DNA of 57,512 nt, taken from JBAYSY01 sp041675885. GTDB lineage: Bacteria > Pseudomonadota > Alphaproteobacteria > Rhodobacterales > Rhodobacteraceae. Both the position numbers and the translations under genes were made by a program. Under the pieces are notes generated by a model, which saw nothing but the letters and a program-made list of their open reading frames with translations, did no database searches and had not been told where the DNA came from. This document shows positions 1-8,646 of this stretch, in pieces (the stretch's first letter is position 1; each line of letters opens with the position of its first letter). The stretch spans positions 1 to 57,512 of the forward strand of contig JBAYSY010000013.1 of the NCBI GenBank assembly GCA_041675885.1, written 5' to 3'.

Positions 1-722
1 CCGTTGCGCAGCGCGGTGTCGGTGAACAGCCGCCCCAGCGTGCGCGGCCGGCCGCCGGCGAGGCGGCGCATGGCCTCGTTCATGAACAGGATGGCGCCCG
101 AGCGGCCCGCGACCAGCATCGGCAGGCTGATCCCCTCGGCCCCGCGGGCCGGGCCGGAACGGTCGAGCATTTCCTCAAGCCGCCACAGGAAGCCGCCGTC
201 GCCCGCGCGATGGACCGACAGCCGGATATGTCCGCGCCTTGTCACCACGTCTTCGCGCGCGGCACCGAGCCCGGCGGCGCGGCTTTGCAGCCGGTAGAGC
301 ACCGCCGAGGGGTGGGCAAACACGTCGCCGAGCGCCACCGCCAGCGACTGGCCGCCGCCCCGGCCGAACCGGGTCTCGGCCGCGCGGTTGCGGAACAGGA
401 TTTCCCCGTCGTCGGAGGTGGTGAAGCAGGGGGCCGCATCCTCGGCCACCAGCGATTGCAACTGCTGAAGCGCCCGGTCGCGCCGCCGCCGGCCCCGGTG
501 TTCGGCAAGCCGGATCAGCACCACCAGCACGGCGAAGGTCGCGCCGAACGACAGCAGCATGAGCCGCGCCGCCCCTTCGGCCAGCAGCAGCCCCGCCGCC
601 CCGGCGGCCAGCGCCAGCGCGAGCAGCGGTAGAAGCCGCCCCGACAGCCCGGCGGCGTTGCGCCACAGGGTTGCGGCGCTGGGTGCGCTGAACGACACAT
701 GCCCCTCCACGGTGATTCGCAT
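1..722 (-). CDS. PAS-domain sensor protein, N-terminal part (probable CckA-like histidine kinase), cut by window edge
   Basis: About 240 residues are visible; the frame is still open at base 1, so the C-terminal part lies outside the window. It starts at ATG 722 (MRITVEGHVSF). Two adjacent hydrophobic segments (about residues 26-46 and 50-71) are followed by a basic stretch and a PAS-like region (around 85-200, with the run CFTTSDDGEILFRN). A second PAS-like start (LPMLVAGRSGAILFMNEA) is visible near the cut end. Two membrane segments followed by tandem PAS domains is the layout of CckA-type hybrid histidine kinases in Rhodobacteraceae. The kinase and receiver domains are not in view, so the kinase call is inference and the exact family is uncertain. 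It is transcribed away from the rRNA methyltransferase gene, with about 77 bp between them. Confidence 0.6.
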   Translation of the reverse strand, partial: MRITVEGHVSFSAPSAATLWRNAAGLSGRLLPLLALALAAGAAGLLLAEGAARLMLLSFGATFAVLVVLIRLAEHRGRRRRDRALQQLQSLVAEDAAPCFTTSDDGEILFRNRAAETRFGRGGGQSLAVALGDVFAHPSAVLYRLQSRAAGLGAAREDVVTRRGHIRLSVHRAGDGGFLWRLEEMLDRSGPARGAEGISLPMLVAGRSGAILFMNEAMRRLAGGRPRTLGRLFTDTALRN

Positions 723-799
723 CTCGCTCCACACTGGCGGCACAATCGTTAACCGCAGATTAAGCGGAAGCTTGCCACATCCCCGGGTTGTGTAAAGTG

Positions 800-1960
800 T
801 TATCGATCCGCGTTTCGCGCGAAGCAGGCGAGGTAGAAGCCGTCGCCACCATCAAGCGGGGTCAGGCGGCGTTCCTGCACCATCCGCCAGCCGGTGCGGG
901 CGGCGAAAGCGGCGGCGCGGTCCCCGTTCTCGGTGCGCAGGAGCGAGCAGGTGGCATAGGCAAGCGTGCCGCCGGGCGCGACCAGCCGGGCGCAGGCGTC
1001 GAGGATTTCGTCCTGGATCGCGGTCAGCTCCGCAAGCCGGGCGGGCGTCAGCCGCCATTTCGCCTCGGGCGCGCGGCGCCAGCTTCCCGAGCCGGAGCAG
1101 GGCGCGTCGGCCAGCACCAGGTCATGGCCGGGCGCGAGGTCGGCACTGGCGGCAAGCGCGACCTGCGCCCCGGCCCGGGCGGCGCGGGCGGGCAGGTCGC
1201 GCATCCGTCGCGGGTCGGCGTCATGAGCGGTCACCCGCGCGCCACGGGCGGCAAGCGCCAGCGCCTTGCCGCCGCCACCGGCGCAATAGTCGAGCACATG
1301 CGCCCCGGGCGCCAGCGGCAGTGCCGCCACCACGGCTTGCGAGGCGGCGTCCTGAAGTTCAATCAATCCCTGAAGAAACGGTTGAGAGCTATTGATCTTG
1401 CGGAAGTTTTCCGTGATTTCAAGCGCGGTCTCCGCCAGCGGATGCGGCCGGGCCGCGACCCCCTCGGCGGCCAGCGCCGCGATGGCCCCGGCCCGGCTGG
1501 TGCGCGCGATATTCACCCGCAGGAACACCGGGGCGCGGTGGCGCAGGGCGCCCATCACCGGGGCGAAATCCTCCCCCAGCGAGCGTTGCAATTCGGGGGC
1601 GAGCCAGTCGGGGCAGTCGAGGGCGGCGAGCCCTTCGGGCGTGCTCCCCCCGGCCGTCTCATCGGGGGTGAGCGGGGCGGGGGCATGGCCCTCTCCGGTG
1701 AAAATCGTGGCCGGGTCGCGCTCGGCGGCGCGGAGCATCCCCAGCATCAGCCCGCGCCCCGTCTCCGCCCCCCCGAGCGCCGCGAAGGACCGCTTGCAGC
1801 GCAGCGCATCGAACACGTGGTCGCGCACCGCCGCGCGGTCGCCCGAACCGGCGAAGCGCGAGGCCCGCGCCCAGTTGGTCAGCGCGCGCTCCGCCGCATC
1901 GCCCGCGAGCACCCGGTCGAGCACCGTGATGGCGGCGGCGATCCGCGCGGCGGGGGTCAT
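800..1960 (-). CDS. rsmB: RsmB/NOP2-family 16S rRNA (cytosine-C5) methyltransferase
   Basis: 386 residues. The protein carries the motifs of SAM-dependent RNA m5C methyltransferases: the SAM-binding loop VLDYCAGGGGKALALA (about 223-238), motif IV DAPCSGSGSW with the conserved Cys288, and motif VI YATCSLLRTENGD with the catalytic Cys338. The N-terminal 140 residues resemble the NusB-like RNA-binding part of RsmB. The family adds a methyl group to C5 of a cytosine in 16S rRNA (C967 in E. coli). The start chosen is MTPAARIAA at 1960, 7 bp after the MoxR stop, so the two genes are probably co-transcribed; a longer frame upstream would overlap MoxR. The family is clear. The exact target cytosine is not shown by the sequence. 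Confidence 0.85.
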   Translation of the reverse strand: MTPAARIAAAITVLDRVLAGDAAERALTNWARASRFAGSGDRAAVRDHVFDALRCKRSFAALGGAETGRGLMLGMLRAAERDPATIFTGEGHAPAPLTPDETAGGSTPEGLAALDCPDWLAPELQRSLGEDFAPVMGALRHRAPVFLRVNIARTSRAGAIAALAAEGVAARPHPLAETALEITENFRKINSSQPFLQGLIELQDAASQAVVAALPLAPGAHVLDYCAGGGGKALALAARGARVTAHDADPRRMRDLPARAARAGAQVALAASADLAPGHDLVLADAPCSGSGSWRRAPEAKWRLTPARLAELTAIQDEILDACARLVAPGGTLAYATCSLLRTENGDRAAAFAARTGWRMVQERRLTPLDGGDGFYLACFARNADR

Positions 1961-1967
1961 GCGAAAC

Positions 1968-2810
1968 CTACCGGCGCCCGGCACGGGCCATGAAGGCAAG
2001 GCGCTCGAACAGATGCACGTCCTGTTCGTTCTTCAGCAGCGCCCCGTGCAGCTTCGGCAGCGCCGATCCGGCCTCGCCGCGCAGGTCTTCGGGCGCGAGA
2101 TCCTCGGCCAGCAGCAGCTTGAGCCAGTCGAGCACCTCGGAGGTCGAGGGCTTTTTCTTCAGCCCCGGCGTCTCGCGCAGCTCATAGAACTGCGTCAGCG
2201 CGGCGGTCAGCAGCGCATTCTTGATCTCGGGGAAATGCACCGCGACGATCTTCTGCATCACCTCGGCGTCGGGAAAGCGGATGTAGTGGAAGAAACAGCG
2301 GCGCAGGAAGGCGTCGGGCAGTTCCTTTTCGTTGTTCGAGGTGATGATGACCACCGGGCGATGCCGCGCCCGCACGGTCTCGCCGGTCTCGTAGACGAAG
2401 AATTCCATCCGGTCGAGTTCCTGCAAGAGGTCGTTCGGGAACTCGATATCGGCCTTGTCGATCTCGTCGATGAGGAGCACGACGCGGCCGTCGGCCTCGA
2501 ACGCCTCCCACAGCTTGCCCTTGCGGATGTAGTTGCGCACATCGGCCACGCGCTCGTCGCCAAGCTGGCTGTCGCGCAGCCGCGACACCGCGTCGTATTC
2601 GTAAAGCCCCTGCTGGGCGCGGGTGGTGGATTTCACATGCCATTCGATGATCGGCATCCCGAGTGCCGCCGCCACCTGCCGCGCGAGTTCGGTCTTGCCG
2701 GTTCCCGGCTCGCCCTTCACCAGCAGCGGGCGTTCGAGCGCGACCGCCGCATTCACCGCCACGGTCAGGTCTTCGGTCGCCACGTAACTGTTGGTCGAGG
2801 AGAATTTCAT
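1968..2810 (-). CDS. MoxR-type AAA+ ATPase
   Basis: 280 residues, a single AAA+ domain. Walker A is GEPGTGKTEL (about residues 33-42) and Walker B is VVLLIDEIDKAD; the sensor 1 region reads VVIITSNNEKELPDAFLRRC. MoxR ATPases act as chaperones that mature or activate partner proteins, usually through a VWA/CoxE-type protein encoded next door. Here the next gene is rsmB and no VWA gene is visible. The start MKFSSTNSYVATEDL at 2810 matches the normal MoxR N-terminus; the frame extends seven codons further upstream. The gene is divergent from dksA, with a shared 208-bp intergenic region. The substrate is unknown. Confidence 0.85.
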   Translation of the reverse strand: MKFSSTNSYVATEDLTVAVNAAVALERPLLVKGEPGTGKTELARQVAAALGMPIIEWHVKSTTRAQQGLYEYDAVSRLRDSQLGDERVADVRNYIRKGKLWEAFEADGRVVLLIDEIDKADIEFPNDLLQELDRMEFFVYETGETVRARHRPVVIITSNNEKELPDAFLRRCFFHYIRFPDAEVMQKIVAVHFPEIKNALLTAALTQFYELRETPGLKKKPSTSEVLDWLKLLLAEDLAPEDLRGEAGSALPKLHGALLKNEQDVHLFERLAFMARAGRR

Positions 2811-3018
2811 ATCAATGCCCGTCACTTCCACATTCCGGCCGTTTGCCGGTCCGGGCGGACATTACCACGCCGTCAATTCGCCGCAACCCGGCCCTTCGGC
2901 TAGTGACAATGCCCGGGGCTTGGAGTAAGAGGCCGCGCATAGGGGGTGCCGGATGCAGGGTCACGACGCTGAGGTTCACCACGCGGATGACAGATCCGGC
3001 GCGAAAAAGGGAGCACAG

Positions 3019-3441
3019 ATGAAAGCCGAAGTCTTTCTGCCCGAAGACTATCGACCGGCCGAGGATGAGCCGTTCATGAACGAACGCCAGCTCGAATATT
3101 TCCGCCGCAAGCTGCTGATCTGGAAACAGGAGCTCCTGGAGCAGAGCGCCGAGACAATCGAGGGGTTGCAGGGTTCGGCCCGCAACGTGCCCGACATCGC
3201 CGACCGCGCCAGCGAGGAGACCGACCGGGCGCTGGAACTCCGCACCCGCGACCGTCAGCGCAAGCTGGTGGCCAAGATCGATGCCGCGTTGCGGCGGATC
3301 GAAAGCGGCGACTATGGTTATTGCGAGCGGACCGGCGAGCCGATCAGCCTGCGGCGGCTGGACGCGCGGCCGATCGCGACGATGACGCTGGAGGCGCAGG
3401 AGCGGCATGAGCGCCGCGAAAAGGTGCATCGCGACGACTGA
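3019..3441 (+). CDS. dksA: RNA polymerase-binding transcription factor DksA (single-cysteine alphaproteobacterial form)
   Basis: 140 residues. DksA binds in the RNA polymerase secondary channel and, with ppGpp, adjusts rRNA and amino-acid promoters. The N-terminal coiled coil (about residues 15-85) includes DIADRASEETDRALELRTRDR, which holds the acidic coiled-coil tip. The usual four-cysteine zinc finger is reduced: the region reads GYCERTGEPISLRRLDARP with one Cys, followed by an AQERHERREKVHRDD tail. This degenerate form is typical of alphaproteobacteria, so it is not a sign of decay. The start MKAEVFLPEDY at 3019 is preferred over an in-frame upstream ATG because it matches the family N-terminus. 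A strong terminator follows. Confidence 0.93.
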   Translation: MKAEVFLPEDYRPAEDEPFMNERQLEYFRRKLLIWKQELLEQSAETIEGLQGSARNVPDIADRASEETDRALELRTRDRQRKLVAKIDAALRRIESGDYGYCERTGEPISLRRLDARPIATMTLEAQERHERREKVHRDD

Positions 3442-3490
3442 CGGCGCGGCGGCCGACCGGGCCCCGGCCCGGCCGGAACGGGATATGGCG

Positions 3491-3524
3491 GACGCCGGGG
3501 CGGTGCCCCGGCGTCTTGCTTTTT
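3491..3524 (+). terminator. Rho-independent terminator after dksA
   Basis: A perfect 11-bp stem (3491-3501 with 3505-3515) with a GGT loop, followed by TTGCTTTTT. It lies about 50 bp after the dksA stop and before the FAD monooxygenase start, so it separates the two transcripts. Confidence 0.85.
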
Positions 3525-3560
3525 GCACGGCGGCGCGGGCGGGAAGGAAAGGAAGACGGC

Positions 3561-4751
3561 ATGGGCCTTGCGGGCAGGAAGATCACCGTGCTGGGCGCGG
3601 GCGTGGCCGGGCTTGCGGTGTCGCGGGCGCTGGCGCTGCGCGGGGCCGAGGTGACGGTGCTGGAACAGGCGGCCGAACTGGACGATATCGGCGCGGGGCT
3701 TCAGATCAGCCCGAACGGGGCGGCGGTGCTGCGGGGGCTGGGGCTTGATGCGGCCTTCACGGCGGCGGGTCTTGCGGCCGAGGCGGTCGAACTGCGCGAC
3801 GGCCGCGATGACAGGCTGGTGACGCGGCTCGATCTTGCGCGGCTGCGGCCGGGGCAGGACTATCGTTTCCTGCATCGGGCCGACCTGATCGCGCTGCTGG
3901 CCGAGGGTGCGCGGGACGCGGGCGTGAACCTGCGGTTGTTGCAGAAGGTGGAGCGGGTCGAACTGGTCCCGGGCGGGCCGGTGCTGCACAGCGCCCAGGG
4001 GGCCGAGTTGCGGCCCGGGCTGGTGATCGGCGCCGACGGGCTGCATTCGGTGCTGCACCGGGCGCTGCACGGGGTGATCGCGCCGCAGTTCACCATGCAG
4101 ACCGCGTGGCGGGCGGTGATTCCCTGCCAGCCCGGCGCCCCCCCGGTGGCCGAGGTCCATATGGGCCCGCGCCGCCATCTGGTCAGCTATCCGCTGCGCG
4201 GCGGGCGGTTGCGCAACATCGTCGCGGTCGAGGAGCGTCACCGCTGGGTCGAGGAAAGCTGGTCGCTGAAGGACGACGCGCTGGAGATGCGATTCGCCTT
4301 CGAGGGCTTCTCGCCCCGGGTGCGCGGCTGGCTGGAGCAGGCGGAGGAATGCTGGCTCTGGGGGCTGTTCGTCCACCCGGTCGCGCGGCACTGGTACTGG
4401 GCCGAAGGGGGGCGCGGCGCGGCGCTCTTGGGCGATGCCGCGCATCCGACGCTTCCGTTCCTCGCGCAGGGGGCCAACATGGCGCTGGAGGACGCCTGGG
4501 TTCTGGCGGCGATGCTGGACCGGCATGACGATCTGGCGGCGGCGCTGGCGGGTTATCAGGCGGCGCGGGCCGACCGCTGCGCCCGGATCGTGGCGGCGGC
4601 GGCGGGCAACGCCCGCGCCTACCACCTGCGCGGCCCGCTGCGCGACATGGCGCACCTCGGGCTGCGGCTGGCCGGGCGGCTGGCGCCGGCGGCGATGCTG
4701 GGCCGGTTCGACTGGATCTATGGCCACGATGTGACCGCCCGGACGCCCTGA
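3561..4751 (+). CDS. FAD-dependent monooxygenase (salicylate hydroxylase-like, aromatic hydroxylase family)
   Basis: 396 residues. The N-terminus has the FAD dinucleotide-binding motif VLGAGVAGLAVSRALALRG followed by the acidic end VLEQ. Later come an RADLIALL-type NAD(P)H/FAD region and the second FAD motif LLGDAAHPTLPFLAQGANMA (about residue 285), as in group A flavoprotein hydroxylases such as salicylate and 3-hydroxybenzoate hydroxylases. These enzymes use NAD(P)H and O2 to hydroxylate an aromatic substrate. Start MGLAGRKITVLG at 3561 has a good ribosome-binding site (AAGGAAAGGAAG). No ring-cleavage or other aromatic pathway genes are nearby, so the substrate cannot be named. Confidence 0.8.
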   Translation: MGLAGRKITVLGAGVAGLAVSRALALRGAEVTVLEQAAELDDIGAGLQISPNGAAVLRGLGLDAAFTAAGLAAEAVELRDGRDDRLVTRLDLARLRPGQDYRFLHRADLIALLAEGARDAGVNLRLLQKVERVELVPGGPVLHSAQGAELRPGLVIGADGLHSVLHRALHGVIAPQFTMQTAWRAVIPCQPGAPPVAEVHMGPRRHLVSYPLRGGRLRNIVAVEERHRWVEESWSLKDDALEMRFAFEGFSPRVRGWLEQAEECWLWGLFVHPVARHWYWAEGGRGAALLGDAAHPTLPFLAQGANMALEDAWVLAAMLDRHDDLAAALAGYQAARADRCARIVAAAAGNARAYHLRGPLRDMAHLGLRLAGRLAPAAMLGRFDWIYGHDVTARTP

Positions 4752-4780
4752 ATGGTGGCGGGCGCGCGCAGGGGGCGTTG

Positions 4781-5785
4781 CTACTTCCGGGGGCCGGGTG
4801 GCCCGGCGTGGGGCTTGCCGCCCTCCTTGCGGCCCGGCCTGTCCCCGGCCGGTTCCGCCCCGGCGGCGAACCCCGAGGCGGTGGCGGGCGGCGGCATCCG
4901 TTCGGGCTGCCCGGGCACCGGCGCAATACTGTCCCACAAGCGGCGCAGGGCATGACGCAGCCGCCGCACCGCCCGGCGCGGGCGGGGGCGCAGACGGGAA
5001 ATGCCCTTCGCTTTCTCTTTCTCCGCCCCGTCGTCCGGTTTCCCGGCCTGCCGCTCTGCGCCGGGTTCTTCGGGGTGCGAAAAACGGGTGCCGGAGATCA
5101 CGTCGATGATCCGGTCCCGCTCGACATGCACCTTGAGCAGTTGTGACAGCTTGCCCTGTTCGTTCAGCGTCCTGGTCAGTCCATGTCCCGCGAAGGGCAG
5201 CGCCAACAGCCGCATCCGCGGCCCGTAGGGCGGGCGGAGTACCCGTTGCAGGTAGATACGGTCGTCATCGACCATCGGATCGAAGATCACCAGCGGCCGG
5301 TGCGGTGAACACGGCACCTCGGCCATCGGCCGGTGCTTCCACCGCTGGTCGTAGTCCATCTGGTCGCGCCACTCCGTGCCGAGCGCCAGCAATGCCGGGT
5401 CGATCGAGTTCCGGGGCGAGACCGCGATGATCCGTGCCCCGATCGCGCCGCCATAGTAAAGCGCGGCATAACCGCCGAGGCTGATTCCGTAAGTGAACAC
5501 CCGCCGCCCCTTGCACAGCGGAAGCAGGTGGTCGCGGAACACCTCAAGCGACAGATCCTGATACTGCGAGTGCCGCCGCTGGGCGACACAGACGTAGTCA
5601 TAGCCCTGCTTGCGCGCCCAATGGGCACCGAAGCCGAAGTCGGCCAACCCGTCGGGGCTGCCGCCGAAACAGACCATCAGCACATCGCCGGTGCCGCGGC
5701 CGAAGCCGTGAAAGGTGATCCGATAACCCCGTTCCGAGGCGATGTGCCCGACCGGGTAATCGCCGTCGAGGGATTGCTGGTCCAT
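4781..5785 (-). CDS. Alpha/beta-hydrolase-like protein of unknown role
   Basis: 334 residues, start MDQQSLDGDYPVGH at 5785. The nucleophile elbow FTYGISLGGYAALYYGG, an acidic region FDPMVDDDR and a late FAGHGLTRTL give a plausible Ser-Asp-His triad. The last 80 residues or so are rich in Arg, Pro, Gly and Glu and look disordered. No signal peptide is seen. The next gene on the same strand (6025-7008) is glycosyltransferase-like and 239 bp upstream, so the pair may act together on a carbohydrate; that is inference. I do not recognise a named family beyond the fold. Confidence 0.65.
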   Translation of the reverse strand: MDQQSLDGDYPVGHIASERGYRITFHGFGRGTGDVLMVCFGGSPDGLADFGFGAHWARKQGYDYVCVAQRRHSQYQDLSLEVFRDHLLPLCKGRRVFTYGISLGGYAALYYGGAIGARIIAVSPRNSIDPALLALGTEWRDQMDYDQRWKHRPMAEVPCSPHRPLVIFDPMVDDDRIYLQRVLRPPYGPRMRLLALPFAGHGLTRTLNEQGKLSQLLKVHVERDRIIDVISGTRFSHPEEPGAERQAGKPDDGAEKEKAKGISRLRPRPRRAVRRLRHALRRLWDSIAPVPGQPERMPPPATASGFAAGAEPAGDRPGRKEGGKPHAGPPGPRK

Positions 5786-6024
5786 GGCCGTGCACTCTGG
5801 TGCCACTGCGGCACGGCCACGCTTATAGCACAGGCCGACCCGGGCGATAAGGGAAAGCGGGCCGCCAGGAACGCAACCTTCGCCCGGTCGGCCGCTGCCC
5901 CATGTTGCGCAATTCATCGGCCACAGGAAGCCATGCCGATCGATGCCGCCTGTGGAAACCGCGGAAAATCAATTGCCCGAAGCGTTCCCGCCGTTCCCGC
6001 GAAAGCCGGAACGTTTCAAGCCCC

Positions 6025-7008
6025 TTACCGTATCCACAGCCCGGCGCGGCGGATCGTGTTGCGGATCGTCTGTTCGCGCCGGGGCAGGGCGGCGCGGTCG
6101 AACAGCGCCCGCACCTTCGCGCCCCTGTTCTGGTAGATCATCCTGCGCACGGGCTCATATTCCCGCAGCACCCGGCGCAGCGGCTTGTCGGTGGCCAGCT
6201 TTTCCAGCAGTGCCACCACCGCGTCGCTTTCCCTTGCATAAAGCAGCGGCAGGTTGCGGTAATGGCAACTCACCGCGCCGTCGAGCCCCGCAAGCTCCGG
6301 CCCCGGCCTGCCGCCGCCGAAGGAATGGATCACCAGGGGCAGCGCCACCTGATCGAGCCACGGGTCGAGCGACTGCCCGTCGAGTTCGTCCGGCGGGTCG
6401 TCGCGGATCGCCAGCGCGTAGTCGAGGAACCGTTTCCCGAACGCGCGCGGGCAGCGGTAATGGAACCAGCCCGCGTTGAAATAAAGATGGCGGCCCCAGT
6501 ATTCGTCGGGCTGGTCCATATCGAGCGAGGACGGGTAATCGAGCCCGAACCGCTCGTAAAGCGACCGCCAGATATCGCCGTAACCCGGCCCGTAGAGATC
6601 GGGGACGGGCCATGTCCCCTCGCGCCGCATCGAGGCCGAGGGCCGGGCAAAGTCGAACCCCACCGACTCCAGCGGCCCGCAGATCAGCGTATCGGTGTCG
6701 AAGAACACGAAGGGCCGGTCTTCGGGCAGGGCGGCCAGCGCCTCGATCTTGTTGCCGTAGGGGTAGGCGGCGCCGAAGTGCCGGTTCTCGAAGGGCAGGA
6801 TCTCGGCCCCCAGCGATTCCAGCATCGCGCGGCTGGCGGCGCCGATACCGGGGCTTGAAGGCCAGAGCGGCCCGCCCGGCTGGGCGATGAACAGCCGCCC
6901 CCGGAAGCCGGGGTCGGTCTCGCGCAGCGAGGCCGCGAACAGCACGGCCTCGTATTCCAGCCGCCCGGCCTGGGCGACGATGACGATATCGAACGGTCCG
7001 GACCCCAT
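6025..7008 (-). CDS. Glycosyltransferase-like protein (GT-A type)
   Basis: 327 residues. The N-terminus (FDIVIVAQAGRLEYEAV) looks like the first strand of a nucleotide-sugar-binding fold. YPYGNKIEALAAL followed by RPFVFFDTDTLICGP gives a DxD motif (D104, D106) of the type that binds a metal and nucleotide sugar in GT-A enzymes. Later the sequence YLYFNAG-like (HLYFNAGWFHY) and a conserved HSFGG are also typical of such enzymes. Sugar donor and acceptor are unknown. The gene lies upstream of the hydrolase-like gene on the same strand. The fold assignment is reasonable; no named family is claimed. Confidence 0.6.
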   Translation of the reverse strand: MGSGPFDIVIVAQAGRLEYEAVLFAASLRETDPGFRGRLFIAQPGGPLWPSSPGIGAASRAMLESLGAEILPFENRHFGAAYPYGNKIEALAALPEDRPFVFFDTDTLICGPLESVGFDFARPSASMRREGTWPVPDLYGPGYGDIWRSLYERFGLDYPSSLDMDQPDEYWGRHLYFNAGWFHYRCPRAFGKRFLDYALAIRDDPPDELDGQSLDPWLDQVALPLVIHSFGGGRPGPELAGLDGAVSCHYRNLPLLYARESDAVVALLEKLATDKPLRRVLREYEPVRRMIYQNRGAKVRALFDRAALPRREQTIRNTIRRAGLWIR

Positions 7009-7081
7009 GACCCCCTCGTGACGCGACGGGCCGGTTATAGGCCGGATCAGGCCGGGGTGGAACCGGGGGGCGGAACCGGGT

Positions 7082-7792
7082 TCAGCGGCGCGGAAGGCCG
7101 CCGGTCCATTGCGCCTCGTGCGCTTCGATCGCCTTGATCCGTCTTGCGCTGTCGGGATGGCTCATCAGCCAGGCGGGGGCGGCGCCGGGGCGCATGCCGG
7201 TCAGGCTTTCCAGCTTGCGGAACAGCGATTTCTGCGGCCCGGTGCCGATCCCCGCCTTGGTGAGCAGCGCGGCGGCATAGGCGTCGGCCTCGTATTCGTC
7301 GCCGCGCGACAGCCTTGCGGCCAGCGCCGTGGTGATCAGCCGGGCGATCAGCGGACCGAACATCGGCCCGACCAGCGGGATCGCCCGGGCGAACAGCGCG
7401 ACGAGCGAGATGAACACCGCGTTCTGGCCGGAAAAGTCGATCATCCGCCGCCGCGTGTGGCCGAGCGCCACATGGCCCAGCTCATGGGCGATCACCGAGG
7501 CAAGCTCCGGCGCCGTGACCTCGCCGGCGCGGTAGCGGTTGTAGAACCCCCGGGTCAGGAAGATCCGCCCGTCCGGCGCGGCAAGGCCGTTCACCGGCTC
7601 GACCTCGTAGATATGCACCCGGATCTGCGGCAGGTCGAGTGCGGCGGCCATCCGGTCGGTCAGCCGTTTCAGCACCGGGTCGGCCAGCAGGGTGGAGTTG
7701 GCGTCAAGCTCGCGCCCGGTGCGCCAGACCGAGAAACGGTAGGCGACCCAGGCATAGGCCAGCGCGAGGATGATCGGCGTAAGGCGCAGCAT
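7082..7792 (-). CDS. M48-family zinc metalloprotease
   Basis: 236 residues. The zinc motif HELGH is at residues 103-107 (SVIAHELGHVALGH) and the third ligand lies in SRGDEYEADAYAAALL, the pattern of M48 peptidases (HtpX/BepA/Oma1-like). An N-terminal hydrophobic segment (residues 3-18) probably anchors or exports it, and a second hydrophobic stretch lies around 125-150. The C-terminal LMSHPDSARRIKAIE is the typical MSTHPPxxxRI-like ending. The start MLRLTPIILALAYA at 7792 fits an N-terminal membrane segment; the frame remains open upstream but that part is low-complexity Pro/Arg/Gly. No clear ribosome-binding site precedes this ATG, so the start is less certain than the function. Confidence 0.82.
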   Translation of the reverse strand: MLRLTPIILALAYAWVAYRFSVWRTGRELDANSTLLADPVLKRLTDRMAAALDLPQIRVHIYEVEPVNGLAAPDGRIFLTRGFYNRYRAGEVTAPELASVIAHELGHVALGHTRRRMIDFSGQNAVFISLVALFARAIPLVGPMFGPLIARLITTALAARLSRGDEYEADAYAAALLTKAGIGTGPQKSLFRKLESLTGMRPGAAPAWLMSHPDSARRIKAIEAHEAQWTGGLPRR

Positions 7793-8081
7793 GGGGGGAA
7801 TATGGGGTATCCGCGACGCGAGGGAAAGGGCCGCGGCGGGCAGGGCGGTCACTGGCGGGTGACCGGCCTTTCCGGGCGGAACGCCGGATGCGGGCATCTC
7901 CGGCCCGGACGGCGGCCGCTGCGGCGGCAGGGGACCAGGCCGGGGGCGGCGCTTTGAAGCGCACCCCCGGGTCGCGCCGTGAAACGGGCGCCCGGCCGGT
8001 TGCCGCCCCTGTCGCGACAAGGCCGCTTCCCCTGCGCGTGCTGCTTGACCCCGGGGGGCAAGCGCCGCTAAGTGGGCGCGC

Positions 8082-8156
8082 GCCGGTATAGCTCAGTGGT
8101 AGAGCGTCTGCCTTGTAAGCAGGGGGTCGGGGGTTCAAATCCCTCTGCCGGCACCA
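8082..8156 (+). tRNA. tRNA-Thr (anticodon TGT)
   Basis: 75 bases with an encoded CCA end. The acceptor stem GCCGGTA pairs with TGCCGGC (8146-8152, one G-T pair), the D arm is GCTC...GAGC, the anticodon loop CTTGTAA gives TGT (reads ACA threonine codons), and the T arm contains GGTTCAAATCC. All arms fold correctly by eye. Confidence 0.95.
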
Positions 8157-8238
8157 GCTCCGGGACAATCCGTTTCTCTGCTTGCAGACAGGTCGGCCCG
8201 ATCCCCTCCCGCCCCGCATTCCGGCCGGATTTCGGAAA

Positions 8239-8260
8239 GCCCCGCCGGTCAGGGCGGGGC
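8239..8260 (-). terminator. Terminator of the sulfide oxidoreductase operon
   Basis: An 8-bp GC stem (8239-8246 with 8253-8260). On the minus strand it is followed by TTTCC and lies about 10 bp after the stop of the small membrane protein gene, which ends that operon. Confidence 0.6.
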
Positions 8261-8268
8261 CTTCGGGG

Positions 8269-8634
8269 TCAGGCCGTGCGGCCCCGCCTGGCGCAGTGGC
8301 TGGCGGCGGTGAAGAACACCAGCGCGCCGACGATTCCGCCCGGAATCAGCGCGACCAGGAAGGTGAAGACGTAATCGACCGGCGCGGCCAGAGATCCGGC
8401 CCCGGCCCTTGTCCATGCGGGCACGAACCAGGCCGCGACCAGCGCCACCGCCAGCGTGGCAAGCAGCGCCGCGACCAGCGGCCGCCCTGCGGACCTGCGG
8501 GCCCGGCGCAGCCGCGTGAAACCGGCGATGACCAGCAGAAGCAGCACTGCCGCCAGTGCGAGAACCGGCCAGAACCATATCCCGAGGGTCTCGGCCATGA
8601 TGAACCAGACGATGCCGGGGCTGAAATCGCTCAT
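8269..8634 (-). CDS. Small membrane protein (three predicted segments) downstream of sulfide:quinone oxidoreductase
   Basis: 121 residues with three hydrophobic segments (about 17-40, 53-73 and 87-108) separated by Arg-rich loops (RLRRARRSAGR). It starts 12 bp after the oxidoreductase stop on the same strand, so the two are almost certainly co-transcribed. It may be of the DUF5368 type seen in Rhodobacteraceae, but I recall that family only loosely. A role in anchoring or assisting the oxidoreductase would fit the context; this is inference only. Confidence 0.65.
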   Translation of the reverse strand: MSDFSPGIVWFIMAETLGIWFWPVLALAAVLLLLVIAGFTRLRRARRSAGRPLVAALLATLAVALVAAWFVPAWTRAGAGSLAAPVDYVFTFLVALIPGGIVGALVFFTAASHCARRGRTA

Positions 8635-8646
8635 ATCCTGTCCTCC

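Noticed and set aside
3318..4937. Long open frame antisense to the FAD monooxygenase gene
   Set aside because: Rich in Arg, Pro, Gln and His with no domain signature; the sense frame has clear FAD motifs. High GC content produces such shadows.
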